The position numbers and the translations under genes are program-made. The notes beneath the pieces were generated by a model. The model was not told the DNA's origin and did no database searches. It saw only the letters and a program-made list of their open reading frames with translations. Positions 47,336 through 54,695 of a stretch of 64,000 nucleotides of DNA are shown piece after piece (position 1 is the first letter of the stretch; each line of letters starts with the position of its first letter). The stretch is from Pseudomonas viridiflava (lineage in GTDB: Bacteria; Pseudomonadota; Gammaproteobacteria; Pseudomonadales; Pseudomonadaceae): NCBI RefSeq assembly GCF_900601905.1, contig NZ_UWFA01000137.1, positions 310,001-374,000 on the forward strand. The letters run 5' to 3'.

Positions 47336-47701
47336 TCAAGGCTTCAACCACTTCCCCTGACTCTGCCCCTCACAAAACGGCTTGAGATACGCCGCGTCGC
47401 TGGCGATGCCGTAATAGTGAATGTCTTCGCGATAAGGCATATTGGCGACCAGTGCGTTACTGCACACGCCGAACGCCCCTGTCGGGCATTGCTCCAGGAA
47501 CGTCACCTCGGTTTTCTGCCCTGCCAACTGTGGCTGGCAGAAGCCATCGTGAAACAGCTTCGCCGGAATCGTACGGTTTTGCTGGCATACCCTGACGTCC
47601 AGGCGCTCGGCCTGGCTGTGCACCAGGCAGGCCTCTGCCCACACCTGGCCTGCAAACAGCGCCAGCATTAACGGCACACAGATTGATATCCTGACTTTCA
47701 A
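47336..47701 (-). CDS. Small secreted six-cysteine protein, function unknown
   Basis: No family recognised. It has 121 residues: a clear signal peptide (MKVRISICVPLMLALFAGQVWA, written in two parts MKVRISICVPLM and LALFAGQVWA), then about 99 mature residues with six cysteines (ACLVHS, VCQQNR, FCQPQL, QCPTG, VCSNA, FCEGQ) that could pair as three disulfides. The TTG at 47701 follows GAGGG with five bases of spacing; a GTG at 47713 would leave only 11 bases to the divergent GTPase gene. It lies between two COG0523 genes, so a zinc-related role is possible, though no Zur box was seen. Confidence 0.75.
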   Translation of the reverse strand: MKVRISICVPLMLALFAGQVWAEACLVHSQAERLDVRVCQQNRTIPAKLFHDGFCQPQLAGQKTEVTFLEQCPTGAFGVCSNALVANMPYREDIHYYGIASDAAYLKPFCEGQSQGKWLKP

Positions 47702-47724
47702 CGCGACCCTCACAAGCGAACCAT

Positions 47725-48702
47725 ATGCTGCAGAACATCCCCACCCACGTGATCGGCGGACCGCTGGGGGCTGGCAAGACCAGCCTCATCAGGCAGCTGC
47801 TGGCTCAGAAACCGGCAGGTGAGCGGTGGGCGATCCTGATCAACGAATTTGGTCAGATCGGCCTGGATGCTGCGCTGCTGACCACGGCCGCCGATGGTAT
47901 CGCACTTGGCGAAGTGGCTGGCGGTTGCCTGTGCTGCGTTAATGGCGCGCCGTTTCAGATTGGTCTCGGACGACTGCTGCGCAAGGCCAGGCCTCATCGG
48001 TTGCTGATCGAGCCATCGGGGCTGGGTCATCCTGCGCAACTGATCGAGCAACTGAACCAGGCACCATGGCTGGGCGTGCTGACCGTGCAGCCCAGTGTCA
48101 TGGTGCTGGATGCCATGGCGTTGGCGGCTGGCAAACCGTTACCGACCAGCCAGCAAGCGGCCTTGGCTCAGGCGGGATTGCTGGTGCTGAACAAATCCGC
48201 GCATCTGGACGCTGTCATACGTCAGCAGATCGCTGACGGTTTGCCCGCTGCAAGCACGCTGTTCTGGACTGAGCAAGGCGCGCTGCCGCTGAGTGATCTG
48301 CCTGATGCACAGCACGGCACCGAGCTGAATGATTCAGCTGTGGATAACCTGATCCAGCCCAGAAGCCTGGGCGCTATCGCGGCGATCTGGACCGATCCCC
48401 GTCAGCCCATCTGCCTGAGTCAGTCGCAACAGGAGGGCTGGAGCATTGGCTGGCGCTGGCACCCGAGTCAGCGCTTTTCGCGTGAGCGTATCGAGAACTG
48501 GCTGCGCGGCATGGAGTGGCAGCGCGCCAAACTGGTTATCCACAGCGAGCAAGGATGGTTCTCGGGTAATGCGCTGCAAGGGGCTGTGTTGAACTGGCAG
48601 CCCAGTGAATGGCGCAAGGATTCGCGGCTGGAGCTGATCTTTTCCGAGCCGCAGGATGAGGCTCGATTGCAGGAAGAGCTGGCGGCATGCATCGCAAGAT
48701 AG
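47725..48702 (+). CDS. Second COG0523 GTPase (CobW/ZNG-type)
   Basis: It has 325 residues: Walker A GGPLGAGKTSLI (about 11-22), CXCC in GGCLCCVNG (about 72-80), EPSGLGHPAQL switch and base motif NKSA. It is shorter than the first COG0523 protein of this window (402) and has a minimal C-terminal domain, so the two belong to different subgroups and are not recent duplicates. Perfect DnaA boxes lie at 48339-48347 and 48536-48544. No Zur box was found upstream. Metal delivery is inferred from the family. Confidence 0.85.
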   Translation: MLQNIPTHVIGGPLGAGKTSLIRQLLAQKPAGERWAILINEFGQIGLDAALLTTAADGIALGEVAGGCLCCVNGAPFQIGLGRLLRKARPHRLLIEPSGLGHPAQLIEQLNQAPWLGVLTVQPSVMVLDAMALAAGKPLPTSQQAALAQAGLLVLNKSAHLDAVIRQQIADGLPAASTLFWTEQGALPLSDLPDAQHGTELNDSAVDNLIQPRSLGAIAAIWTDPRQPICLSQSQQEGWSIGWRWHPSQRFSRERIENWLRGMEWQRAKLVIHSEQGWFSGNALQGAVLNWQPSEWRKDSRLELIFSEPQDEARLQEELAACIAR

Positions 48703-48740
48703 GCGCGGCATTTCTGGCGATACAACTCTGCTGAATGTGC

Positions 48741-48772
48741 CGGCCTATTCCCGGCTAAAGCCGGTCCCACAG
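48741..48772. repeat. Single REP-like hairpin
   Basis: GCCGGCCTATTCCCGGCTAAAGCCGGTCCCACAG (given here by its core CCGGCTAAAGCCGG) is a short palindromic REP found in the gap between the second COG0523 gene and the convergent DUF3301 gene. It could act as a bidirectional barrier or weak terminator. Confidence 0.6.
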
Positions 48773-48785
48773 CGATGGCCGCAGA

Positions 48786-49178
48786 TTACTGCTTCCACTT
48801 GTTGTGCTCCTGACGCCATTGGCTCAGTTGGATGATTTCTGCGCTGGGCGGCGGGGTTTTCATTTCAAACGGGTAGGGCGCCAGTTCGATCTGTGCGCTG
48901 TGGGCCCCGAACATCGTAATCGTGCCCGGATGGCGTTGCTCGCCAGTGACCGTGAACTCGAAGTTATACACCCGGGCCAGACGCTTGCGGCCTTGTGAGT
49001 CGCGGGCGAACGTGAGTTTGCGCAGGGCGACGTTGCCGTCCAGCAGTTCCAGGTCCAGCCGCGCGCAATGCTGCTTGACCCGCTCCAGCGCGCGTTCGCG
49101 CAAGCCGTGGGAATGCCACCACCATGCGCCGCCTGCGGCGAACAGCATCAAAACGAACATGTTTCCCAGGGTCAGCAT
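48786..49178 (-). CDS. DUF3301 membrane-anchored protein
   Basis: It has 130 residues: one N-terminal helix (about 5-25, NMFVLMLFAAGGAWWW), then a soluble DUF3301 part with RALERVKQHCARLDLELLDG and RVYNFEFTVTGEQRHPG. It is widely conserved among gammaproteobacteria and of unknown function. The ATG at 49178 follows GGAG with nine bases of spacing; a TTG at 49196 is an alternative start. Confidence 0.85.
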   Translation of the reverse strand: MLTLGNMFVLMLFAAGGAWWWHSHGLRERALERVKQHCARLDLELLDGNVALRKLTFARDSQGRKRLARVYNFEFTVTGEQRHPGTITMFGAHSAQIELAPYPFEMKTPPPSAEIIQLSQWRQEHNKWKQ

Positions 49179-49291
49179 GAGCAGGTACTCCAACAAAGTG
49201 CCACCAGCTTAACTGTCTCTGAGGATTTCCAGCCATACTGCGCGACTTAAATTTCTCACTACTGCATTTGCATCGTGTTCAGGATCCCTTG

Positions 49292-50158
49292 ATGAAACGT
49301 ACGCCCCATTTGCTCGCCATCCAGTCCCATGTGGTTTTCGGCCATGCGGGCAACAGCGCTGCGGTATTTCCCATGCAGCGGATCGGGGTCAATGTCTGGC
49401 CGCTCAATACCGTGCAGTTCTCCAACCACACCCAGTATCGGCAGTGGGCTGGTGATGTGTTGCCGCCGCAACAGATACCGGCGCTGATCGACGGTATTGC
49501 GGCGATTGGCGAGTTGGGCAACTGCGATGCCGTATTGTCCGGCTATCTGGGCAGCGCCGCGCAAGGGCAGGCGATCCTGACGGGCGTGGCGCGGATCAAG
49601 GCAGCCAATCCTAAGGCGCTGTACTTGTGTGATCCGGTGATGGGACACCCGGAAAAAGGCTGCATCGTGCCCGCTGAAGTGAGTGATTTTCTGCTGGATG
49701 AAGCCGCTGCGGTGGCGGATTTCATGTGCCCCAATCAACTGGAGCTGGACAGCTTTAGCGGTCGCAAGCCTGATTCGCTGGCCGATTGTGTGGCTATGGC
49801 CCGGGCTCTATTGGCCCGCGGGCCGCGAGCCATCGTCGTCAAACACCTGGACTACCCCGGCAAGCCTGCTGATGGCTTTGAAATGTTGCTGGTGACGGCT
49901 GATGCCAGTTGGCACCTGCGCCGTCCGCTGCTGGCCTTTGCGCGCCAGCCAGTGGGCGTGGGTGACCTGACCTCCGGGCTGTTTCTGGCTCGGGTGCTGC
50001 TGGGGGATGATCTGGTGGCGGCATTTGAGTTCACTGCCGCTGCGGTGCACGAAGTGTTACTGGAAACCCAGGCCTGCGGCAGCTACGAACTGGAGCTGGT
50101 CCGCGCCCAAGACCGCACGGCCTATCCTCGGGTGAGGTTTGAGGCGGTGCGGTTGTAA
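49292..50158 (+). CDS. pdxY: Pyridoxal kinase PdxY
   Basis: Salvage kinase that phosphorylates pyridoxal to PLP. It has 288 residues of the ribokinase-like fold: [20 protein letters not shown] (about 12-31), [12 protein letters not shown] (about 39-50), the [10 protein letters not shown] anion-binding stretch and the [12 protein letters not shown] catalytic-aspartate motif (about 219-230). The ATG at 49292 has AGGA seven bases upstream. The gene is monocistronic, and a REPIN follows. Confidence 0.93.
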   Translation: MKRTPHLLAIQSHVVFGHAGNSAAVFPMQRIGVNVWPLNTVQFSNHTQYRQWAGDVLPPQQIPALIDGIAAIGELGNCDAVLSGYLGSAAQGQAILTGVARIKAANPKALYLCDPVMGHPEKGCIVPAEVSDFLLDEAAAVADFMCPNQLELDSFSGRKPDSLADCVAMARALLARGPRAIVVKHLDYPGKPADGFEMLLVTADASWHLRRPLLAFARQPVGVGDLTSGLFLARVLLGDDLVAAFEFTAAAVHEVLLETQACGSYELELVRAQDRTAYPRVRFEAVRL

Positions 50159-50172
50159 ATTCTGCCCCGATC

Positions 50173-50264
50173 CTGTTGGAGCGAGGCTTGCCCGCGAAGG
50201 CATTTCTTCAGTCGATGCATCGGTTGGTGCATAACCGATTCGCGGGCAAGCCTCGCTCCAACAG
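50173..50264. repeat. REPIN, family B
   Basis: CTGTTGGAGCGAGGCTTGCC and its inverted copy flank about 45 bases between the convergent pdxY and thioesterase genes. The outer arms are perfect complements over more than 20 bases. Confidence 0.92.
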
Positions 50265-50272
50265 AGTACGCA

Positions 50273-50758
50273 CTACAGCGTCTCGTCCTTGATTTCCTGA
50301 TAGCGCTTTTCCAGTTCCTGACGAATCTGGCGGCGCTGCTGTGCCTGGATATAACGGCGTTTGCCGTCCAGGCTTTCTGGCTCCAGCGGCGGAACGCTGG
50401 CTGGCTTGCGCTGATCGTCCACCGCAACCATGGTGAAGAAGCAGCTGTTGGTGTGCCGTACCGAGCGCTCGCGGATGTTTTCCGTGACCACCTTGATGCC
50501 GACTTCCATGGACGTATTGCCGGTGTAGTTGACCGAGGCGAGAAAGGTCACCAGTTCACCCACATGGATAGGCTCACGGAAAATCACCTGATCAACCGAC
50601 AGCGTCACGACATAACGACCCGCATAGCGGCTGGCGCAGGCGTAGGCGACTTCATCAAGGTATTTCAACAGGGTGCCACCGTGCACGTTGCCAGAGAAGT
50701 TGGCCATGTCCGGTGTCATCAATACAGTCATCGACAGCTGGGCGTTTCCGGGTTCCAT
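50273..50758 (-). CDS. Acyl-CoA thioesterase, hotdog fold (YciA/BFIT type)
   Basis: Hydrolyses acyl-CoA. It has 161 residues with the hotdog core NVHGGTLLKYLDEVAYACASR (about 24-44), whose aspartate/glutamate is the catalytic acid, and the second strand VTLSVDQVIFREPIHVGELV. Length is single-domain. The ATG at 50758 begins MEPGNAQLSMTVLMTPDM; the frame extends 12 codons further. The stop lies nine bases from a REPIN. Confidence 0.9.
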   Translation of the reverse strand: MEPGNAQLSMTVLMTPDMANFSGNVHGGTLLKYLDEVAYACASRYAGRYVVTLSVDQVIFREPIHVGELVTFLASVNYTGNTSMEVGIKVVTENIRERSVRHTNSCFFTMVAVDDQRKPASVPPLEPESLDGKRRYIQAQQRRQIRQELEKRYQEIKDETL

Positions 50759-51058
50759 AGCGTTCTCACGATCAAGGCGGTTCAGAGGTTGCACCTTATG
50801 GAGGTGCTCATTGATTCAACGTTGCATGAACAGTTATCGGGACGCTTGATAGCCCGATGCCGTCACGCTGGGCATCCATCTGTTTCCATATATTGCACCG
50901 GCTTTACCAATGAATGCGCAGTGTTAACCTGCAAAAGCCCGGGGATCGGGCAATTTCTTACAGATTAATCAGATTTTTGCAGTGCAGTAGCCGAGTTTCC
51001 CTACGTCTGTGCGGGAATTCGGCTGACAGCCATGCGTTTCAACAGGGAGCCGGACCCC
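50759..51058. other. Intergenic region upstream of the CPA2 gene, no recognised element
   Basis: Three hundred bases between the divergent thioesterase and antiporter genes. The leader of the antiporter gene (about 50980-51058) can fold locally, but I could not match it to a known riboswitch class. No promoter of strong consensus and no further gene was seen. Confidence 0.4.
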
Positions 51059-52822
51059 ATGCATGCCATCAGCTTTATTCAGGATCTGGCGGTGATCATG
51101 TTGGTGGCTGGCGTCGTGACCATCCTGTTCCACCGCCTGAAACAGCCGGTGGTGCTGGGTTACATCGTGGCGGGCTTCATCATTGGCCCGCACACCCCGC
51201 CTTTCGGGCTGATTCACGATGAGGACACGATCAAGACCCTTGCCGAGCTGGGCGTAATCTTCCTGATGTTCTGCCTGGGGCTCGAATTCAGTCTGCGCAA
51301 GCTGTTCAAGGTGGGTGCCACAGCGTTTATCGCCGCGTTTCTCGAAATCACCTTGATGATCTGGATCGGCTATGAGATCGGCCAATATTTTGGCTGGAGC
51401 ACCATGGATTCGCTGTTCCTGGGCGCGATCCTGGCAATTTCCTCGACGACCATCATCGTCAAGGCGCTCAACGATCTGAAGATGAAAAACCAGCCGTTTG
51501 CCCAGCTGATTTTCGGCGTACTGATCGTCGAAGACATTCTCGGCATCGGCATCATTGCCTTGCTGTCCGGGATCGCGGTCAGTGGTTCGGTCAGTTCCGG
51601 TGAAGTGTTTTCAACGGTCGGCAAGCTGTCGTTGTTCATGATCGTGGCGCTGGTCATCGGCATCCTGCTGGTGCCGCGTCTGCTGGCGTATGTGGCGAAA
51701 TTCGAAAGCAACGAGATGCTGCTGATCACCGTGCTTGGCCTGTGTTTCGGCTTTTGCCTGCTGGTGGTAAAGCTGGAATACAGCATGGTTCTGGGCGCAT
51801 TCCTGATCGGCGCGATCATGGCCGAATCTCGACAGTTGCTGAAAATTGAGCGCTTGGTCGAACCTATTCGCGACATGTTCAGTGCGATCTTCTTTGTCGC
51901 CATCGGTCTGATGATCGACCCGGCCATTTTGCTTCAGTACGCGTGGCCCATCGCAGTGATCACCGTGGCGGTGGTGCTGGGCAAAATGCTGTCCTGTGGG
52001 TTGGGGGCCTTTATTGCCGGGAATGACGGCAAAACCTCGCTGCGGGTGGGCATGGGTCTGTCCCAGATTGGCGAATTTTCCTTCATCATTGCGGCGCTGG
52101 GCATGACCCTGCAGGTCACCAGCGACTTCCTGTACCCGGTGGCAGTCGCGGTTTCGGCGATCACCACGCTGCTGACCCCGTATCTGATTCGCGGCGCAGA
52201 TCCGCTGTCGCATCACTTGGCGCGCATCATGCCGCAGCGCATGGCCAGGGTTTTCGGCATGTATGGCGAATGGTTGCGCAGCATTCAGCCGCAAGGCGAG
52301 GGCGCGCTGCTGGCGTCGATGATTCGGCGGATTTTGCTGCAAGTGGGCGTGAATCTGGCGCTGGTGATCGCGATCTTCTTCTGCGGCGGCTATTTTGCCG
52401 AGCGCCTGGGCGTCTACATCAGCGAGTGGGTCGGCGATGTGGGTCAGCAGAAAGCCTGGATCTGTGGCGCCGCCCTGTTGCTCTCGCTGCCGTTTCTGAT
52501 TGCCGCGTATCGCAAGCTCAAGGCGCTTTCGATGCTGCTGGCGGAAATGGGCGTCAAGCCCGAGATGGCCGGAAGACATACCGCGCGGGTACGCAAGGTA
52601 ATCGCCGAGGTGATCCCTTTGTTGTCATTGGTGGTGATTTTCGTGCTGCTGGCGGCGCTTTCCGCCAGCATTCTGCCGACCAATGAGCTGCTGATGCTCA
52701 TCGTGGTGATTGCAGCCGTAGTGGCTGCCGTGGCGTGGCGCTGGTTCATCCGCGTGCATACGCGCATGCAGATCGCGCTGCTGGAGACCTTGGGCAATCA
52801 TCAGGAGCCCAACGAGCATTGA
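51059..52822 (+). CDS. CPA2-family cation:proton antiporter, no RCK domain
   Basis: It has 587 residues. Residues 1-about 390 are a Na+/H+-exchanger domain (LGYIVAGFIIGPHTPPFG near 33, ELGVIFLMFCLGLEFSLRKL, ISSTTIIVKAL near 130, FGVLIVEDILGIGIIALL with the ion-binding ED). KefB/KefC/YbaL proteins then carry a cytoplasmic RCK domain. Here the C-terminal 180 residues instead form about four more hydrophobic helices, ending in RVHTRMQIALLETLG. The ATG at 51059 has GGGAG upstream. Substrate (K+ or Na+) is undetermined. Confidence 0.85.
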   Translation: MHAISFIQDLAVIMLVAGVVTILFHRLKQPVVLGYIVAGFIIGPHTPPFGLIHDEDTIKTLAELGVIFLMFCLGLEFSLRKLFKVGATAFIAAFLEITLMIWIGYEIGQYFGWSTMDSLFLGAILAISSTTIIVKALNDLKMKNQPFAQLIFGVLIVEDILGIGIIALLSGIAVSGSVSSGEVFSTVGKLSLFMIVALVIGILLVPRLLAYVAKFESNEMLLITVLGLCFGFCLLVVKLEYSMVLGAFLIGAIMAESRQLLKIERLVEPIRDMFSAIFFVAIGLMIDPAILLQYAWPIAVITVAVVLGKMLSCGLGAFIAGNDGKTSLRVGMGLSQIGEFSFIIAALGMTLQVTSDFLYPVAVAVSAITTLLTPYLIRGADPLSHHLARIMPQRMARVFGMYGEWLRSIQPQGEGALLASMIRRILLQVGVNLALVIAIFFCGGYFAERLGVYISEWVGDVGQQKAWICGAALLLSLPFLIAAYRKLKALSMLLAEMGVKPEMAGRHTARVRKVIAEVIPLLSLVVIFVLLAALSASILPTNELLMLIVVIAAVVAAVAWRWFIRVHTRMQIALLETLGNHQEPNEH

Positions 52823-52860
52823 TCTCACTCACGCACAATGACTGCAACTGTAATAGATTC

Positions 52861-52952
52861 CTGTAGGAGCGCACGGAGGTTACGACGCCCGCGATGGCGG
52901 TATGTCAGGCTAACCGCTATCGCTGCCTCGCGTTGCTCGTGAGCTCCTACAG
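52861..52952. repeat. REPIN, family D (CTGTAGGAGCGCACG)
   Basis: CTGTAGGAGCGCACG at the left and TCGTGAGCTCCTACAG at the right are imperfect inverted arms with about 50 bases between them, in the gap between the convergent antiporter and SUKH genes. A relative occurs at 59632. Confidence 0.75.
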
Positions 52953-52974
52953 GTCTGGTTTCTGAGTCAGAAAT

Positions 52975-53382
52975 TTAGCTTTCCAGCCACACATCCCGCG
53001 CCCAGTGCCACACCGATTCCCAGTTTTCTTCGGTGACCAGCTCTTCTTCGCCGGACCACAGCACCACGGTGCCGTCTTCTTCAACGCAGTAGTAGTCATC
53101 GCCGTCCTGGCAGATCGGAATCAGCTCACGCGGCACGCCCACATCCCAGGCATTGGCCGCAACGTCCGGCAGATAGGTGTGCGACTGCGGATCGGTGATG
53201 GTGACCGGTTCCAGGCTGCCGTAGACCACATCGCTTACCGTCAGCAGGAATTCCTTGAAGACGAACGGGATGTTGATAAACAGCTGTTCTTCGACCTCAA
53301 CGAGCTGATCCTCGTCGGGCAGCTCAAGCGGAACCGGTACGGGTTCATTCGCTTCGCGTAATTGTTCTATGACTTCTTCCAC
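52975..53382 (-). CDS. SMI1/KNR4 (SUKH) family protein
   Basis: It has 135 residues, strongly acidic (many Glu and Asp). It shows the SUKH layout: PDEDQLVEVEEQLFINIPFVFKEFL near 22-46 and IPICQDGDDYYCVEEDG near 87-103. SUKH proteins are often immunity proteins to nuclease toxins, but no toxin, Rhs or secretion gene is adjacent. Many Pseudomonas carry a lone copy, so a housekeeping role is at least as likely. It lies 132 bases upstream of a Tim44-like gene in transcription order reversed (both on the minus strand; the Tim44 gene is upstream). Confidence 0.82.
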   Translation of the reverse strand: MEEVIEQLREANEPVPVPLELPDEDQLVEVEEQLFINIPFVFKEFLLTVSDVVYGSLEPVTITDPQSHTYLPDVAANAWDVGVPRELIPICQDGDDYYCVEEDGTVVLWSGEEELVTEENWESVWHWARDVWLES

Positions 53383-53462
53383 GGCCTGGCTCCTCTGACT
53401 TGATGGCGCGGTTTATACAGTAGCGTAAAGCCTTTCTCAAAATAACTATCCAATCGGATAAA

Positions 53463-53490
53463 ACAAAAACCCCGGACAAGTCCGGGGTTC
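53463..53490 (-). terminator. Intrinsic terminator of the Tim44-like gene
   Basis: On the minus strand the stem CCCCGGAC/GTCCGGGG is followed by TTTTTGTTTT. It lies 25-52 bases after the Tim44-like stop and separates it from the SUKH gene. Confidence 0.92.
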
Positions 53491-53514
53491 TGCTCAAGCA
53501 TCAAGCGCTCTGGA

Positions 53515-54372
53515 TCAGCCGTTCTGGCGGATACCAGCAACCAGCCAAGGCTGGTTGTCGCCTTGTGGACGTTCCATGTTCCAGCTTTCGCTGAAGACTT
53601 CACCCTGGTCAAAGCGCGAAGTCTTGGAGACGCCGCTGAAGGTCAGGGTCGCGATGGTCTTGTCAGCGCGATCATCCAGGCCGTCCAGTTGCACGGTCAG
53701 GTTGTCGATGAAGGTGGACTGGAAACCTTCGCCCAGATCGGCACGTTCCTTTTTCAGGAAAGCCAGCATCTGTGGAGTGACGAACTCTTCGATCTTGTCC
53801 ATCTCGTTGGCGTCCCAGTGCTGCTGCAGCGACTGGAAGTGGCTACGAGCGGCTTCGAGGAAGCGGGTTTCGTTGAACCAGGCCGGAGCGTTGATCACCG
53901 GAGCGGCTGCCGCAGCGGCACCCATACCGCCGAACATCGAGTTCTGCGCAGGCTGCTGAGCGTTTTCACGCTGATACGGTACTGGACCGGCAGCAGTGGC
54001 CATTTGCGGGCCTTGTTGCTTGCGACGACGGGCCGCGATGAAGCGGAAGATCAGGAAGGCAATGACCGCCATGATCAGGATGTCGAAGATCTGCATCCCC
54101 TGGAAGCCGTCGCCCATGAACATCGAAGCGAGCAGGCCGCCGGCAGCGATACCGGCCAACGGGCCGAGCCAGCGTGAAGCACCGCTGGCAGCAGGTGCCG
54201 GACGGCCAGCAGCGTTAGGTGCCGCAGCAGGAGTGGAAGGAGCAGTTTGGCGCGCCTGATGGCTTGGCGCCGAGCCCATGCTCTTGCCACCACCGAAACG
54301 CGCAGCGTTGGCTTCCAGGCTCATGGTGAGCCCGATGCACAGCGCCAGAGCGATGCTTAGAAAACGTTGCAT
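53515..54372 (-). CDS. Tim44-like domain membrane protein
   Basis: It has 285 residues: a signal peptide or anchor (1-about 23, MSLEANA), a Pro/Ala-rich linker (about 35-65), a glycine-containing hydrophobic region (LGPLAGIAAGGLLASMFMG), a second helix (FDILIMAVIAFLIFRFIAARRRKQQ, about 95-120) and a C-terminal Tim44 domain (about 165-283, WFNETRFLEAARSHFQSLQ onward). Bacterial homologues are inner-membrane proteins of unknown role, proposed to aid protein translocation or respiratory complexes. It is monocistronic, with its own terminator. Confidence 0.88.
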   Translation of the reverse strand: MQRFLSIALALCIGLTMSLEANAARFGGGKSMGSAPSHQARQTAPSTPAAAPNAAGRPAPAASGASRWLGPLAGIAAGGLLASMFMGDGFQGMQIFDILIMAVIAFLIFRFIAARRRKQQGPQMATAAGPVPYQRENAQQPAQNSMFGGMGAAAAAAPVINAPAWFNETRFLEAARSHFQSLQQHWDANEMDKIEEFVTPQMLAFLKKERADLGEGFQSTFIDNLTVQLDGLDDRADKTIATLTFSGVSKTSRFDQGEVFSESWNMERPQGDNQPWLVAGIRQNG

Positions 54373-54588
54373 AAGGGTATTCCCGTTTTATGGATTGCAC
54401 GCGCGCCATATTGCATAGGGCCCAGGTGTCTGGCTAGCGGCCAAATGTATCCGGCTTTTGCATAAAAGCCTGCAGACCTTGTAGAGGTTGGTCTGTAGGG
54501 CTTGGGTAAAAGTTCTGTAGGACTTTTCGTTTGGCTTGGTCAGCTATATGGAGCTGACCGGGGGGAGATTCAAGCGGGAGATAGTTTT

Positions 54589-54681
54589 CTGTTGGAGCGA
54601 GGCTTGCCCGCGAAAAACGATAACGCGGTATGCCTGTGAAACCCACGGCGCTTGATTCGCGGGCAAGCCTCGCTCCAACAG
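54589..54681. repeat. REPIN, family B
   Basis: CTGTTGGAGCGAGGCTTGCC and its perfect inverted copy flank about 45 bases just past the uvrD stop, in the 323-base gap before the Tim44-like gene. The rest of the gap (54373-54588) holds a few short dyads and the Tim44 leader; no gene was recognised there. Confidence 0.92.
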
Positions 54682-54695
54682 ATTGTGTTTCTTCT

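Noticed and set aside
50960..51058. Possible riboswitch in the leader of the CPA2 antiporter gene
   Set aside because: Local folding is possible but no known class motif could be matched by eye.
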